This document shows, in pieces, positions 8,196 to 19,290 of a DNA stretch of 39,919 nt. A program made the position numbers and the translations under genes. The stretch comes from Nymphaea colorata (lineage: Eukaryota; Streptophyta; Magnoliopsida; Nymphaeales; Nymphaeaceae). Below the pieces are notes generated by a model. The model did no database searches. It saw only the letters and a list, made by a program, of their open reading frames with translations, and was not told the origin of the DNA. Each line of letters starts with the position of its first letter. Position 1 is the stretch's first letter. The stretch lies in the NCBI RefSeq assembly GCF_008831285.2, contig NW_022204970.1:1-39919 (forward strand), given 5' to 3'.

Positions 8196-10660
8196 AATGA
8201 GAGGTTTTCTAATTTATTGTAAATTCTTTTCAAAACCCTTATCAATCTTTGAAATCATTTCAAGAATGTTACTATGTCTATATAAATCTTTGAAACAATT
8301 TTCTAAGTTTTCCAAAATTTTGTAAATTGACTTCAAATTCCTATGATTTGATTTTTTTTTGAATTTTCTCAATTTCTTGTGAGATTTGATTTCGTATTTT
8401 TCGTAAATCTTTGTTAAATTTTCAAGTTTTTAAATGCACCTGTCAACATTCGAGTTTCTAAATTCCATTGGATTGTATGAATTTTTAAAACTATTTTAAA
8501 CATGGTCTTCATATTTTAAAATTCACATCCACATTCAAAATATGCATTTGACATCCTAGAGGACACTAAATAAGAGAGACCACCATTGTAGATGCTTGTC
8601 CATGTTTTCCAAAATTGTGCAATTTGACTTCAAATTCTTTTGATTTTCTTTGAATCTTCTCAGATTTGTATTCGATTTGCTACATTTCCTAAAAATGCAT
8701 GTTAATTTCTCAAATGTATGAATTTTGAAAACGATTTTTAACATGGTCTAAACTAGAGGTTCAAATTTTAATATTAAAATTCAAAGTCCACATTCAATTT
8801 ACCAATCCAATTTTTGAGACTGTTTAGTCCTCTAATCTGGAGCTTTGATGTAAAGCCCACATACAACATCCTAGACCATGTCAGAGTTCTGATCCAAACC
8901 AATTCAACACCCATGCCTCTGATCCAAACCTTAGGTCTAAGTCCCTAATTCAACACCCATATCGGATCAGGAATGACCTCTGATCTATTTTATAGATCCT
9001 AATCATAAATCACACATCACAGAACAAATTCAAATCCCTTATGTATTTTGAAATCATTTCCAGTATTTTACTTCATCTATATACATTTTTTATACCACTC
9101 TCTAAGTTTTCCAAATTTTTGTAAATTGACTTCACATCCTTATGATTGATTTTCTTTGAATTTTCTCAATTTCTAGTGTCTTCAGATATTTTTTGATTTG
9201 ATTTCATACTTTTCTTAAATCTTTGTCAAATTCTCAAGGTTGTAAATGCAACTTTAAACTTTCAAGTTTCTAAAGTCCATTGGATTTTATAAATTTTCAA
9301 AATGATTTTAAACATGGTCTAGACTTTTGTATATTTTAAAAATCACATCTGCATTAAAAAACATGTATGCATTCGGCATCCTAGACCGGATAAAATGACA
9401 CCTCAGTTCTACTTGCTTGCTCAAAATCCGCAATCCAACATCCTAGACCCGATTAGATGAGACCTTTGATCGCGTAGGGGACTAGATCAGACCTATGATC
9501 TATTTCTTAGATCAAAATCCCTAATCCAACATCATATACTTGATCACATAAAAAAATGAGTGATTTTCTGATTTGTTGCAAATTCTTTTCAAATCCTTTA
9601 GGAATTTTTGAAATCATTTGAAGAATATTAGTTTGTCTATATAAGTCTTTGAAATCATTGTCAAGTCTTCCAAAATTGTGCAAGTTGGCTTCAAATTCTT
9701 TTCATTTTCGTAGAATCTTCTCAATTTCTCGTTGTATCTTTAAATTTCTTGTATTTGATGTGTGACATTTCCTAAATGCTTGTTAAATTCTCAAGTTTTT
9801 AATTGCACTTTTTACTCTCGAGTTTTTCAAATTACACTTGATTGTTCAAATTTGTAAAACAATTTTAAACCTTGTATCTTTAAATTTCTTGTATTTGATG
9901 TGCGACATTTTCTAAATGCATGTTAAATTCTCAAGTTTTTAATTGCACTTTTCTATTCTAGAGTTTCTAAATTACACTAGGTTGTCCGAATTTGTAAAAC
10001 GATTTTAAACATGGTCTGAACTCTCTGGTTCAGATTTTTTAAATTTGAAATCCAATTTCGAATTACCAATCCAACTTCTGAGACGGTATAAGTTTGGACA
10101 TCTACTCTAGTGCTTTGGTCTAATTCCCACCTACAACATCCTAGACCAGATGAGAGCTGACCTCTTATCCAAACCGTAGGTATGAATCCCATACCAGATG
10201 AGATTAGACCTCTGATCTATTTCTTGCATCCAAATGCTAAATCAAACATCATTGAACAGATTCAAATCCCTTATGAGTATTTGAAATCATTTCCAGTGTT
10301 TTACTTTGTCTATATACATTTTTGAAACCACTCTCTAAGTTTTCCAAAATTTTGTAAATTGAATTCAAATTCTTATGATTCATTTTTTTGTGAATTTTCT
10401 CAATTTATTTTGAGATCTTCAATTGTTTTGGATTTGATTTCGTACTTTTCTTAAATCTGTGCTAAATTCTCAAACTTGTAAATGCACCTTCATACTTTCA
10501 AGTTTCAAGTTTCTAAATACCATTGGATTGTATAATTTTTCAAAATGATTTTAAACATGGTCTAGACTTGGGTTTAATTTTTAAAATTCACATCCATTTT
10601 CAAAAAGTATTCATTCGACGTCCTAGACCGGATAAAATGAGACCTCCAAAATCCGCAATC
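8196..10660. repeat. Degenerate AT-rich tandem array with two alternating monomer types
   Basis: Two related monomer types alternate. Type A, at about 8196-8560, 8996-9395 and 10205-10660, carries GAAATCATTTC, CTATATAxATxTTTGAAA, TTTTGTAAATTGACTTCA and a closing AAACATGGTCT...ATTCACATC. Type B, at about 8573-8990 and 9540-10190, carries CCAAAATTGTGCAA, GACATTTCCTAAA and a closing ACCAATCCAA...TTGAGAC. The array order is A-B-A-B-A. Between monomers recurs a phrase on the theme CATCCTAGACCGGAT(A/T)A, ACCTCTGATCTATTTCTTAGATCCAAATCC. The second B has an internal 139-bp duplication (from about 9732 and again from 9871). No coding sequence is present. Confidence 0.7.
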
Positions 10661-11739
10661 CAACATCCTAGACCGGATTAGATGAGAGCTCTGATCTAGA
10701 CCTTAGAGAGGAGACCTCAGTTCTAGCTGCTTATCAATTTTTTTCTAGTTTTACAAAATTATTGCTATTTTGCACATGTTTTGCAAACACTTTTACTTCT
10801 TGAAAACCATGACTTTTCACGTTTTCTACAAAATGTCAAAGACTAAGACCATCGTTGATGTACTTATAAACTTTTTAATGGTTTTGCTTGGTTTTTGACG
10901 TTTAATGAACTTCACAAAATTTTTGAACTTTTCCAAAATTTAACATCTTGCTACACTAAATCTATGGAAAGTTTCTAATTACTTTAAAAGTATCATTCAA
11001 ACTTTGTTAATTTACTACTTTTATGGGTTTTAAAACTTTATATTTGGCATATCTTTTCTTTTACGGTTGAAGCACTTTTGAACTCTTTTAATCTTTTGCA
11101 AATGTTGCTTTGATCCCATAAAATTTTTGAATGTTTGAGAAGCTTTACATTGTTTTGGTTTTGGAAAGATGACATTTTTATGGGTTTTTGTCAAATTCAT
11201 GTGCTATTTGAAATTTTGCAAAACTTAATCAAAAGCTGTTCTGGTTTTGCAAAATGGTTGCACTTTTTCATATGTTGGAAGGACTATTGTTTTGTTAAGT
11301 TTATGTCTCTTTAAATTTGCAAAAGCAGTATTGATCTCTTATAAATTGTTTAGAAGTTTTATATAGCTTTTGCAAATTTTACAAATCTTTTAAATTTGTA
11401 AGTATTGGTGTTTTTCTTAATTGTCAACTCTTGCAAGTTTTTGGACGTGATGAAACTTTTGCCTTTTTTTTTACAGTTGCTAATGGTTTTGGACTTTTTT
11501 TGGATTTCTAAAAGTTAACCCTTTTTTATGCATTTTGGTGAAATATGTGCGTAATTTGAAGTATTGGTAAACTTTATCAATTTTTTTCTAGTTTTACAAA
11601 ATTTCTTGCTCTTTTGCACATGTTTTGTGAACACTATTACTTCTCGAAAATTTATGACTCTTCACGTTTTCTGCAAAATGTCAAAAACTAGTTGTAACGT
11701 TTATGTACACTTATAAACATGTTAAATGTTTTACTTGGT

Positions 11740-12489
11740 TTTTGACCTTTTATGGACTTCACAAAATTTTTACAAAATTTAACGTCTGGTTAGACTAAGT
11801 CTATGGAAAGTTTCTAATTACTTTGAAAATAGCATTCAAAGTTTGTAAAATTTACTACTCTTGTGGATTTTGAACTTTATATTAGGCATAGCTCTTCTTT
11901 TATGGTTGAAACACTATTGAACCTTTTGTTGACGTAGGAGGGGGTCGATCACAGTGTTTTTCCTAAATAAGACTGTTTGTACTCTTTCAGTGGCTGTGTT
12001 GTTTGGTTGGACGTCTTTGTTCAGGTTTGTTTTGAAAGAAATATGTTGTTGTTGAAGTTTGTTTAAGGGTTTAATGACTTAATCTTGCTTTCTAAGTGTT
12101 GCTGCATGTTATCATGGGATAGTGAAGGTCATTTATGTATCAATCATAGTTGTGTTGTTGAGACACAATAGTCACAACAACAGCGTTCTGCTTAAGGCAC
12201 TTCTTGTTGTACAGTAGGCTGATACTTTTGCACTCTTGTAAAGCATGATTGGCTTTACTGGTGAATGATTATTTCCACTAGCAATCTTTGATGCTGAGAA
12301 AACCTTTTGAACTGCTGGTATGGTAGTTATATGACAGACATAAGTCACAGACTATGACATTGTGGAGATTGTACTATCTTACATTGGAAATGCTGCAGAA
12401 TAGTCTACCATTGGAAAGCTGTATGCTTATGGTTTGTGGCTTGTTATTGTTGAAGCTGCTTGGTTTGTTAATGCACTCTACTTATGTCA
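11740..12489. repeat. Segment D, copy 1 (repeated at 16927-17674)
   Basis: Matches 16927-17674 with only scattered substitutions and a two-base indel (TACTCTTGTGG against TACTCGTGG). It starts in the middle of an AT-array unit and ends after the TTATGTCA shared by both copies. Short splice-like patterns are present (TTTCAG at about 11990, TTCAG/GT at about 12025), but no protein was recognised. Confidence 0.95.
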
Positions 12490-12490
12490 A

Positions 12491-12664
12491 TTTCATAGAC
12501 CTTTTGGCAATTATTTCAGCCTGTTTAAAGCTACCATTCTCTTGAGTTTGTTTTTTGCATTATTTTTTCTAAACATGATAGCAATTGTTTTTGTTTTACA
12601 AGATTTTTACATATTTTATAATGACTACAAACGTTTATAATGGCCCTGTAACCATTGCTCATTT
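12491..12664. repeat. Dispersed repeat E, copy 1 (second copy at 38470-38644)
   Basis: Starts TTTCATAGACCTTTTGGCAA and ends GTAACCATTGCTCAT. It matches 38470-38644 with a handful of substitutions and one-base indels. Flanks differ: here segment D on the left and AT-array on the right, there AT-rich DNA on the left and unrelated sequence on the right. I see no terminal inverted repeats or target-site duplication. Confidence 0.9.
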
Positions 12665-13336
12665 TTTTCTAATTTTACAAAATTGCTGCACTTTTTCACA
12701 TCTTTTGGAAAGACTATATTGTTTCGATTATGTCTCTTTACCTTTTCTAAATGTTAAATATTTCTCATATTTACTAATTTGAACTTTTTTAGACACTTAT
12801 AAACTGTTTTGAAAGTTTTACTAGCTTTGTGATCTTTTTCGTACTTCCCAGAGTTTTTATACTTTTCAAATATTTAATGTCAAATACATTTTGCCAGTGA
12901 AACATAATTTCAAAAATTCTTATAATTTCTAAAAATTTGTTAATTACTTGGAAGGAAGCATTAAAATTCGTTTTTTTTATCGTTAAAATGACAATAACTA
13001 AAATATAAACTTTCACGTTTCTTGCTAACTATGCCATAAGAATTGTGATGTCGTTAACTATGCGGAAAGTATTAGAAAGCTACTAGCTTTTTATCGCATG
13101 TAACAAAGGATGATTGATTAAAATTAATACTAACCAAAAATGCAACTTTACTTTTACAAGTGAATTATTTGAAACCATGTTTAAATGCCTAGCTAATTGG
13201 TGTATTCAACAATGCGCTGATTACAGTGTGTTTACTTTTCAATTTACGGGATCAGTTTTCTTGTTCTTCATTTAGATAAATTTCACATTTAGCATACAAT
13301 ATGTCTTATTGGATTGCATTTGTTTGAATTGCTCAG

Positions 13337-13705
13337 GCTACAAGGAATCCTTTGTGTTCAAGTGCCAACCAGTTCAATGTCACACAATTTTGTGGACCCC
13401 GTCCTGATGACAATGTGGACTCTTTTGGAGGCACTTCTAACTCCACAAATGTTTCTCGAGTCCAGGCATGTCCAACTCAAAATTTCTATGAATATGTTCT
13501 GTCATCACTTGTTCCATGTTTCTGTGCTGCTCCTATTAAACTTGGATATCGTTTAAAAAGCCCTAGCATCTCTATGCTTCTGCCATACGTTTCATGCTTT
13601 TATATTTGCTCATGTTTGGCCTTGATTTGGATCTTGATGTCATGCTGGCATCAATTGCTGGTATAGTTGTAGTTTCTTCTCTCATTGAAGAAAGCATACT
13701 AAAGA
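13337..13705 (+). pseudogene. Decayed exon of an LRR receptor-like kinase (At1g06840 type), copy 2
   Basis: Essentially identical to 472-840: the same acceptor, the same NPLCSSANQFNVTQFCGP and CFCAAPIKLGYRLKSPS segments, and the same frame break after the LPY codons. Identity across this stretch is higher than in the following 2 kb, where one-base indels cluster. That may reflect assembly quality rather than selection. No other exon of the receptor (LRR, transmembrane segment or kinase domain) lies within reach, so no product is expected. Confidence 0.72.
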
Positions 13706-15952
13706 GTATAGTAAAATTAACAAAAACATCTGTGTAAGTACCCTTGTTTTTGTTCATGTGTAATTGGTTTTCTAGTGTTCAGGACTTAAAGCTACATAAT
13801 TAGTTTGACTTGGAGATGTTTCCTTCTTCCCTTTTTCAATGCTAAAAAATGAGTTGATTGTAGAAGCATTAGCTTTGGTTATTCACATGTAAGCTGATTA
13901 GTGGGTCAATGTCTAATTTGATTTAAGTTCATAACTGGTCGTAAACAACAACGTTATGATGCTTGGGGTTGTTTACGGCATTGGATTTTTGTATAATAAA
14001 AATGAGACCTTAGCTGACGATGCCTCTTTTTTTACGTACTAAAGTTTTATCCTTCTTTTTGAATTTTAGTGTTTTTTGATAGAAGAACCTAACCCAAACC
14101 ATTTGTGAAACTTTTAATCAGTTGAATACCCAACTTTTCTGGGAACTCCTCACCCTTAAACCAATCTTTTGTATAGAAGACCCTACTTTTATGGGAGATT
14201 TGGTGAAATTCGTTCTTTTAACCAGCCAAGTTTTACATTCACCCATCTATTTAGGGAGTACAGTTCCTTTCTCCTGGTGATATACCATTTGATGTCAAGA
14301 ACTTTTGTAAAAGAGGAACTTTTCAGTTTTGCTTAAAAACATTTTTAAAGTGTTTTCTCACACAATGATGTGCGTTGCTTTATTCTTAGTACCTTTCCAA
14401 GTGGAAGGTGGAAATTTCAAATTCTTGTTGTCCATCAATGGAAGAGGAAAATCGAAAAAATCCTGGATATGAGCAGTGAAGAAAAATCTTATGAAGTTGA
14501 GAAAGTCAAGACTAGGAAATGCTATTGACTCTGGCGATTAAGCATTTGCAAGGATTTAGCAGGAAAATATATTGAGGGAGAAGCCAAAATGCTCTATAAG
14601 ATCTTGGCAGGTAGTAAAATGAGAGTTGAGAGATGGGCTCGGAGCTTGTGTAGTCGTTCCTATGAGTTAGTAATCGAGAGTACCGGGTAGGCATAAAGGT
14701 GATTTATGTCTATTTCGCGAAGATAATGATTTATGAACTTTTGACTCGTTGAAAACCCGTAAGGTGAAGCGGGTTGGACACGCGACAAAGCTACACATAA
14801 CTACCAAAGTGGTGGAGCTTCGTAGTAGCCTTTGGGGTGGTGAGGTATTCCCTCAAAGGTGAAGGTCGGCCCAAAAAAAAAAAAAAGAAAAGCACAAGAA
14901 AAAAAATTGAAAGGCAAAAAGCTGAATGCAAAAGAAAAAAATGAAGAAAAAACAAGAAAAAAGCAAAAGGTGCCTGCCAAGAGATGAAAGACATGAAGGC
15001 TGAACTCGCAAGAATTGAATGCGACAATCTTTCGTGGATGTACGATTTTGGGGTCAATATCTGCTCCTTGTTTTGATTATCTAGGATGTCGAGGATGGTT
15101 CCTTTCTGTTCATATTCTGGAAATTGAAGGACATTCCTTTTTAAGATTCGACAACATTGATGCGAAATAAAACCAAATGCTTGTATGGTACTAACGGTAC
15201 ATGAAGGTTATATTATTTTCACAACACGAGCACTCAAGTTTATGAGTTGAATTGATTATTTTTGAACTATTTCAAAATTCAATGTAAAAACTTGACGTCT
15301 CTTGTATGTTTCCAGGATTCCTAGGCATAGCAATAACTAACCAATCCCCTTTAGTCTTGAAAATGTTTGACCATTTCGTTACCAAATTGTTAGTCCTTCT
15401 GTGAAATAGATGAAACCCCTCAAACCTACTTCAACCATGCTGAGCATGATGAATTATCCATCATTTCCTTTTGTCTTTGGTGGGACAAGTGATTAAGCTG
15501 ACTCTAGGTGATATTTTTCAAAAGTTCTATCGAAGTTGCATAGTGGTATATGTCCACCTAATCTTGTTTTTGTGAGTTGTATAAATTTCATCTGTTTGAT
15601 CTTTATCCTTTGTTTCATTCTAGCTGCTGTTAAAATCTTTTATATAGTTATAGCTCTTTAATAAAAGGATCAGTTGAGGCATTCAGTCCTTTGGTTTGTG
15701 CCCCCTCCCTCTTTCCCCACCTTACTAATTTCTCGCTCCACCCATGTTCGTATCCATGCATTTTTATGTCATCAATCTAGGGCTTGAATTTTTTTATTCC
15801 TCTAGCTTGGGTGGTCCTTTTATTTTAATTTACATGTGACTGGACATGATCCTGAATTGTCTTTTGGTTGTCTTTTATTTCCAAGAGGCCTCTACATGGT
15901 GGAGGCTTGATTTCTCATTTTGGATTTGAGACTGACTACATAAATTTTATAT

Positions 15953-16085
15953 GAGGTAAATGGTTCCAGCTTGGTGTGTTTAGACAATGCAGCTACATCT
16001 CAAAAGCCATATGCTGTTTTGGAAGTTCTTCGTGATTATGTGAGGGCTACAGCTCAAATGGTCACCACAATATTCATTACTTAAG
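15953..16085 (+). pseudogene. NFS2: Decayed exon of plastid cysteine desulfurase NFS2, copy 2
   Basis: Base-for-base the same as 3075-3207 over the exon: same LDNAATSQKP motif, same one-base loss after the DY codons, same donor (AAG then GT). The shared lesion shows that the exon was already broken before the block was duplicated. No further NFS2 exon follows in copy 2. Confidence 0.78.
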
Positions 16086-16926
16086 GTATCCCAACATAAC
16101 GCCCCATACCTACCCTTACTCTCTCTATCTCTCTCTCTCTCTCCCTCCCTTGTCTTGATTGCTTGCTCACTCACATGCATGTTCACAGTTGGACACCCAC
16201 AATGATGCACTCTTCCTGTTTGCAAAGGAAGCAAGAAAAAGAAAATTCCTTGTTCTAAAATTCTATGTTTCTGTATATCAAGGAAGGAAAAAAATAAGGG
16301 TAGTTCATTGGGTGCATGGTAAATCATTTGATTTAATCTTTTTTCAATAGTTTTATTATTTGGCGTATTAAAAAAATAAGGGTAGTTCATTGGGTGCATG
16401 GTAAATCATTTGATTTAATCTTTTTTCAATAGTTTTATTATTTGGCGTATTGTGCGGTAAGTATTTGAAAAGACTCTCATTTTTCATTGTTTCTAGCAGC
16501 AGCAGTCCGACCCATATAAGTGCCTAATGTCCTATACACTCATCAATGTTAATAATTTTCTATAATTAATATGTTACAAGTGAAATCATTGGCTAATACT
16601 ATTGAGCCTATCTTGTCTATGTCAAGTGTAGTGGGCTATGTCAAGAATATAATCAGGGTCTCTATCAGATCTTAACAACCTGGAATAGCTGCCACATCCC
16701 TAACTATGCCTTTTATAATCAGGCTGGTAAAACATCTATATAAGCATATTGTGTCATTATTTAGTGAAGCTTTGCATATATTGACGGACAACCATTGATT
16801 GCAGCATGAACATAAACCATGAGAAGAGAATTCGTTTTGTTGATACTCTAGCCATCTAGAATCTGCAATACAACATCAGATTGGGCAGACCTACACGCAA
16901 GGGTGCGGTTAGTAGATCCCTCTTTA

Positions 16927-17674
16927 TTTTGACCTTTTATGGACTTCACAAAATTTTTACAAAATTTAACATCTGGTTAGACTAAGTCTATGGAAAGTTT
17001 CTAATTACTTTGAAAATAGCATTCAAAGTTTGTAAAATTTACTACTCGTGGATTTTGAACTTTATATTAGGCATAGCTCTTCTTTTATGGTTGAAACACT
17101 ATTGAACCTTTTGTTGACGTAGGAGGGGGTCGATCACAGTGTTTTTCCTAAATAAGACTGTTTGTACTCTTTCAGTGGCTGTGTTGTTTGGTTGGACGTC
17201 TTTGTTCAGGTTTGTTTTGAAAGAAATATGTTGTTGTTGAAGTTTGTTTAAGGGTTTAATGACTTAATCTTGCTTTCTAAGTGTTGCTGCATGTTATCAT
17301 GGGATAGTGAAGGTCATTTATGTATCAATCATAGTTGTGTTGTTGAGACACAATAGTCACAACAACATCGTTCTGCTTAAGGCACTTCTTGTTGTACAGT
17401 AGGCTGATACTTTTGCACTCTTGTAAAGCATGATTGGCTTTACTGGTGAATGATTATTTCCACTAGCAATCTTTGATGCTGAGATAACCTTTTGAACTGC
17501 TGGTATACGAGTTATATGACAGACATAAGTCACAGACTATGACATTGTGGAGATTGTACTATCTTACATTGGAAATGCTGCAGAATAGTCTACCATTGCA
17601 AAGCTGTATGCTTATGGTTTGTGGCTTGTTATTGTTGAAGCTGCTTGGTTTGTTAATGCACTCTATTTATGTCA
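16927..17674. repeat. Segment D, copy 2
   Basis: Copy of 11740-12489 placed directly after the second block copy. Its position shows that in this unit the equivalent of 4026-11739 (about 7.7 kb) is missing. After 17674 the sequence departs from copy 1. Confidence 0.95.
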
Positions 17675-17904
17675 GTTCTTGTAAGTCTTTAACTTTTTAT
17701 TATTAAGCTAAGTTAAGAATGTTGTGTGTTGCTTGTTGAGACATACAATTATGGTCTAGAACTGACATGAAGGCTGTCTTAAAGGGGCTTCTTGGATTGT
17801 TTCCAAACTTATGGCAGAATACGTTAAAAATAAGTCATTGGGAGGAAATTGTGTAGAAGTCTCTGCGCTTGCACTGTCTAAATCATTTGGTAGAAGATGA
17901 GGTA
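17675..17904. other. Unassigned sequence flanking the hAT-like element
   Basis: Ordinary AT-rich sequence with no recognised coding content. It continues on the other side of the 715-bp element, from 18636. Confidence 0.5.
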
Positions 17905-17912
17905 GTGGGAAA
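17905..17912. other. Left target-site duplication of the hAT-like element
   Basis: GTGGGAAA, paired with GTGGGAAG at 18628-18635. Seven of eight bases match, consistent with an 8-bp duplication that has since gained one substitution. Confidence 0.75.
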
Positions 17913-18627
17913 TAAGGCTGGGCGTCGGGCCGGGCTGCGCCCCGGTTTGGGCCGGGTTTGGGCCGGGAAAATCCCGACCCGGGCCGGCTCGTCTCCCTCC
18001 CCCTTTCCTGCTTCCCCCCTTCCTGTCCCCCTTCCCGTCTCTCCTTCCCTCTTCCCGTCTCCCTCCCCCTTCCCCTTCCCAGTTGGCCAGTTCCCCTTCC
18101 CGTCTCCCTCCCCCTTCTCGTCTCTCCTTCCCCTTCCCAGTTCCCCTTCCCGGCGACCCGCACAGCAACCCAGCTCCAACATGCTTCACCCTCTGGTTTG
18201 GCCATCCGCGGATCATCAAAGCTCGTCAATGCCACCTACTTGCTGATCTTTGTTCTACTTCAATAGCATCGCCACCTGCTCGAGCTCTTACTAGCAGCAC
18301 AAGTCGTCAGATGTCTTCATCGCCACCAATTTCATTCGGATGATCGACTTCACACGAAGTATCCGACTTCATCTCCGGAGTCAGGCGACCACGGTGTGAG
18401 GGATTTGCACAACAACGTCGACAAGGTGCAGAAGGAAGAGGGTTTAGGGCTTTGGGAGGGGGAAACGCCTTACGGTCTCTGCAGGAAGGAGAACGAAGAG
18501 CGAGGAGGGAGGTCGGCGGGCAGGAGGAGGTCGGTCGGCGGCTGGAGGAGGGCGGTCGGCAGGCCGGGCCTAATTTTTGGTGGCCAGGCCCGGTACCCGG
18601 CCTGGCCCGGCCCGGTACCCACCCCTA
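17913..18627. mobile_element. Non-autonomous hAT-like DNA transposon (715 bp)
   Basis: The left end, TAAGGCTGGGCGTCGGGCCG, and the reverse complement of the right end, TAGGGGTGGGTACCGGGCCG, agree at 15 of 20 positions and at 18 of the first 23. They enclose 715 bp with a composition wholly unlike the flanks. The flanking octamers GTGGGAAA (17905-17912) and GTGGGAAG (18628-18635) differ at one base, an 8-bp target-site duplication as made by hAT transposases. TIRs beginning TAGGGGTGGG with GGGCCGGGC repeats are common in plant hAT families. The interior has a polypyrimidine stretch (about 17990-18150, CCCTTCCCGTCTCCCT repeats) and a purine-rich stretch (18430-18560). No transposase is encoded; long open frames in several phases come from the biased composition. 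Movement would depend on an autonomous relative elsewhere. Confidence 0.8.
17990..18150. repeat. Polypyrimidine minisatellite inside the hAT-like element
   Basis: Repeats of CCCTTCCCGTCTCCCTCCCC and close variants, almost pure C/T on the plus strand for about 160 bases. Such tracts can form triplex structures, which is a known property of the sequence type and not shown here. The purine-rich 18430-18560 segment is not its exact complement. Confidence 0.8.
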
Positions 18628-18944
18628 GTGGGAAGTCATTTGAAATGAGAAGGGATGAACGATATTCGGTGCAACTATTGTAATTAAAGAACTGTGACAC
18701 ATGAAATTCAATTGCTTAGTGCTAAAGAAAAATAAAAGGAATGTATGTTGCTAGCTCTTGTGGGGATGAAAATGAGATGGAAGACACCTAACATGAGTGC
18801 AAGTAAAAGAAATCTCCTCAACTGGAGACAATCAGTTTTGTGGTAACATCCTTTAAAGCATTCAAAAGCTTTTTGGTCATAGTACTTTGGTAGCTTCCAT
18901 TCTCCTGGTGCCTCTTTTCATATGACTGCAAACTATGTCACATA

Positions 18945-19290
18945 GGTACATGTACGGGTGCCAGTGCGGGTATGGATACGAACCATTTTCCAAAAACTTG
19001 GGTGTGGGGGTACAACCACACACACACAGGACAAGAGGGGCGAATGGGCAAGGGACGAGAGCGGCGAGGACAGGGGGAGGCGAGAGGGCGAAGACATCGT
19101 GCGAGTGAGGGAAAAAATGGTTTTTTTAGGGAAAAAATGGTTTTTTAAAAACATGCGATGGACCATTTTGGACTCGGTCAACTTTGATCGAGTTCGAAAA
19201 TGGTCGGATTCGACCTCGGGTATGTTGATCATACTCGACATGGTCAACGCCGCACCCGTATCGGTGTCATACCGGTAGGGTGCTGGTACT
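18945..19290. mobile_element. GC-rich insertion, possibly a second short DNA transposon
   Basis: A compositional island beginning near GTACATGTACGGGTGCC and ending near GTCATACCGGTAGGGTGC. Both edges contain GGTATGG/GGTATGA and GATACG motifs in opposite orientation, as in plant elements with GGGTACGGGTACGG-type ends, but I could not align clean terminal inverted repeats or find a target-site duplication. It contains a short CA run at 19017 and a GGTTTTTTTAGGGAAAAAAT tandem pair at about 19118-19145. No coding sequence was recognised. Confidence 0.3.

Larger units (their letters stand above)
10721..12865. repeat. Second AT-rich array (TTTTACAAAATTGCTGCAC family)
   Basis: Diverged repeats built around CTAGTTTTACAAAAT, GCACTTTTTCACATGTTTTG, GACTCTTCACGTTTTCTAC and AAAATGTCAAA recur at about 10735, 11240, 11578 and 12660. 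The same family reappears at 19760-21100. The units at 10735 and 11578 are about 840 bases apart and align over more than 150 bases. The array is interrupted at about 11935-12490 by a non-array stretch that also exists at 17110-17674. The left edge of the duplicated block belongs to the same family. Confidence 0.65.
12866..16925. repeat. Large duplicated block, copy 2
   Basis: Second copy of the block at 1-4025, in the same orientation, with the same two decayed exons (13337-13705 and 15953-16085). It ends at 16925 and is joined, through one unmatched A and a short T run, to a copy of 11740-12489. Between the two block copies lie 8.8 kb, made of a Mur-ligase-like exon region and AT-rich arrays. 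The simplest reading is a tandem duplication of a ~12.9-kb unit whose second copy lost about 7.7 kb internally. Confidence 0.95.

Noticed and set aside
17756-18343. Several overlapping 86-159-codon open frames on both strands
   Set aside because: They coincide with the C/T-rich interior of the hAT-like element, and the Pro/Ser/Leu- or Gly/Arg/Glu-rich translations follow from composition.
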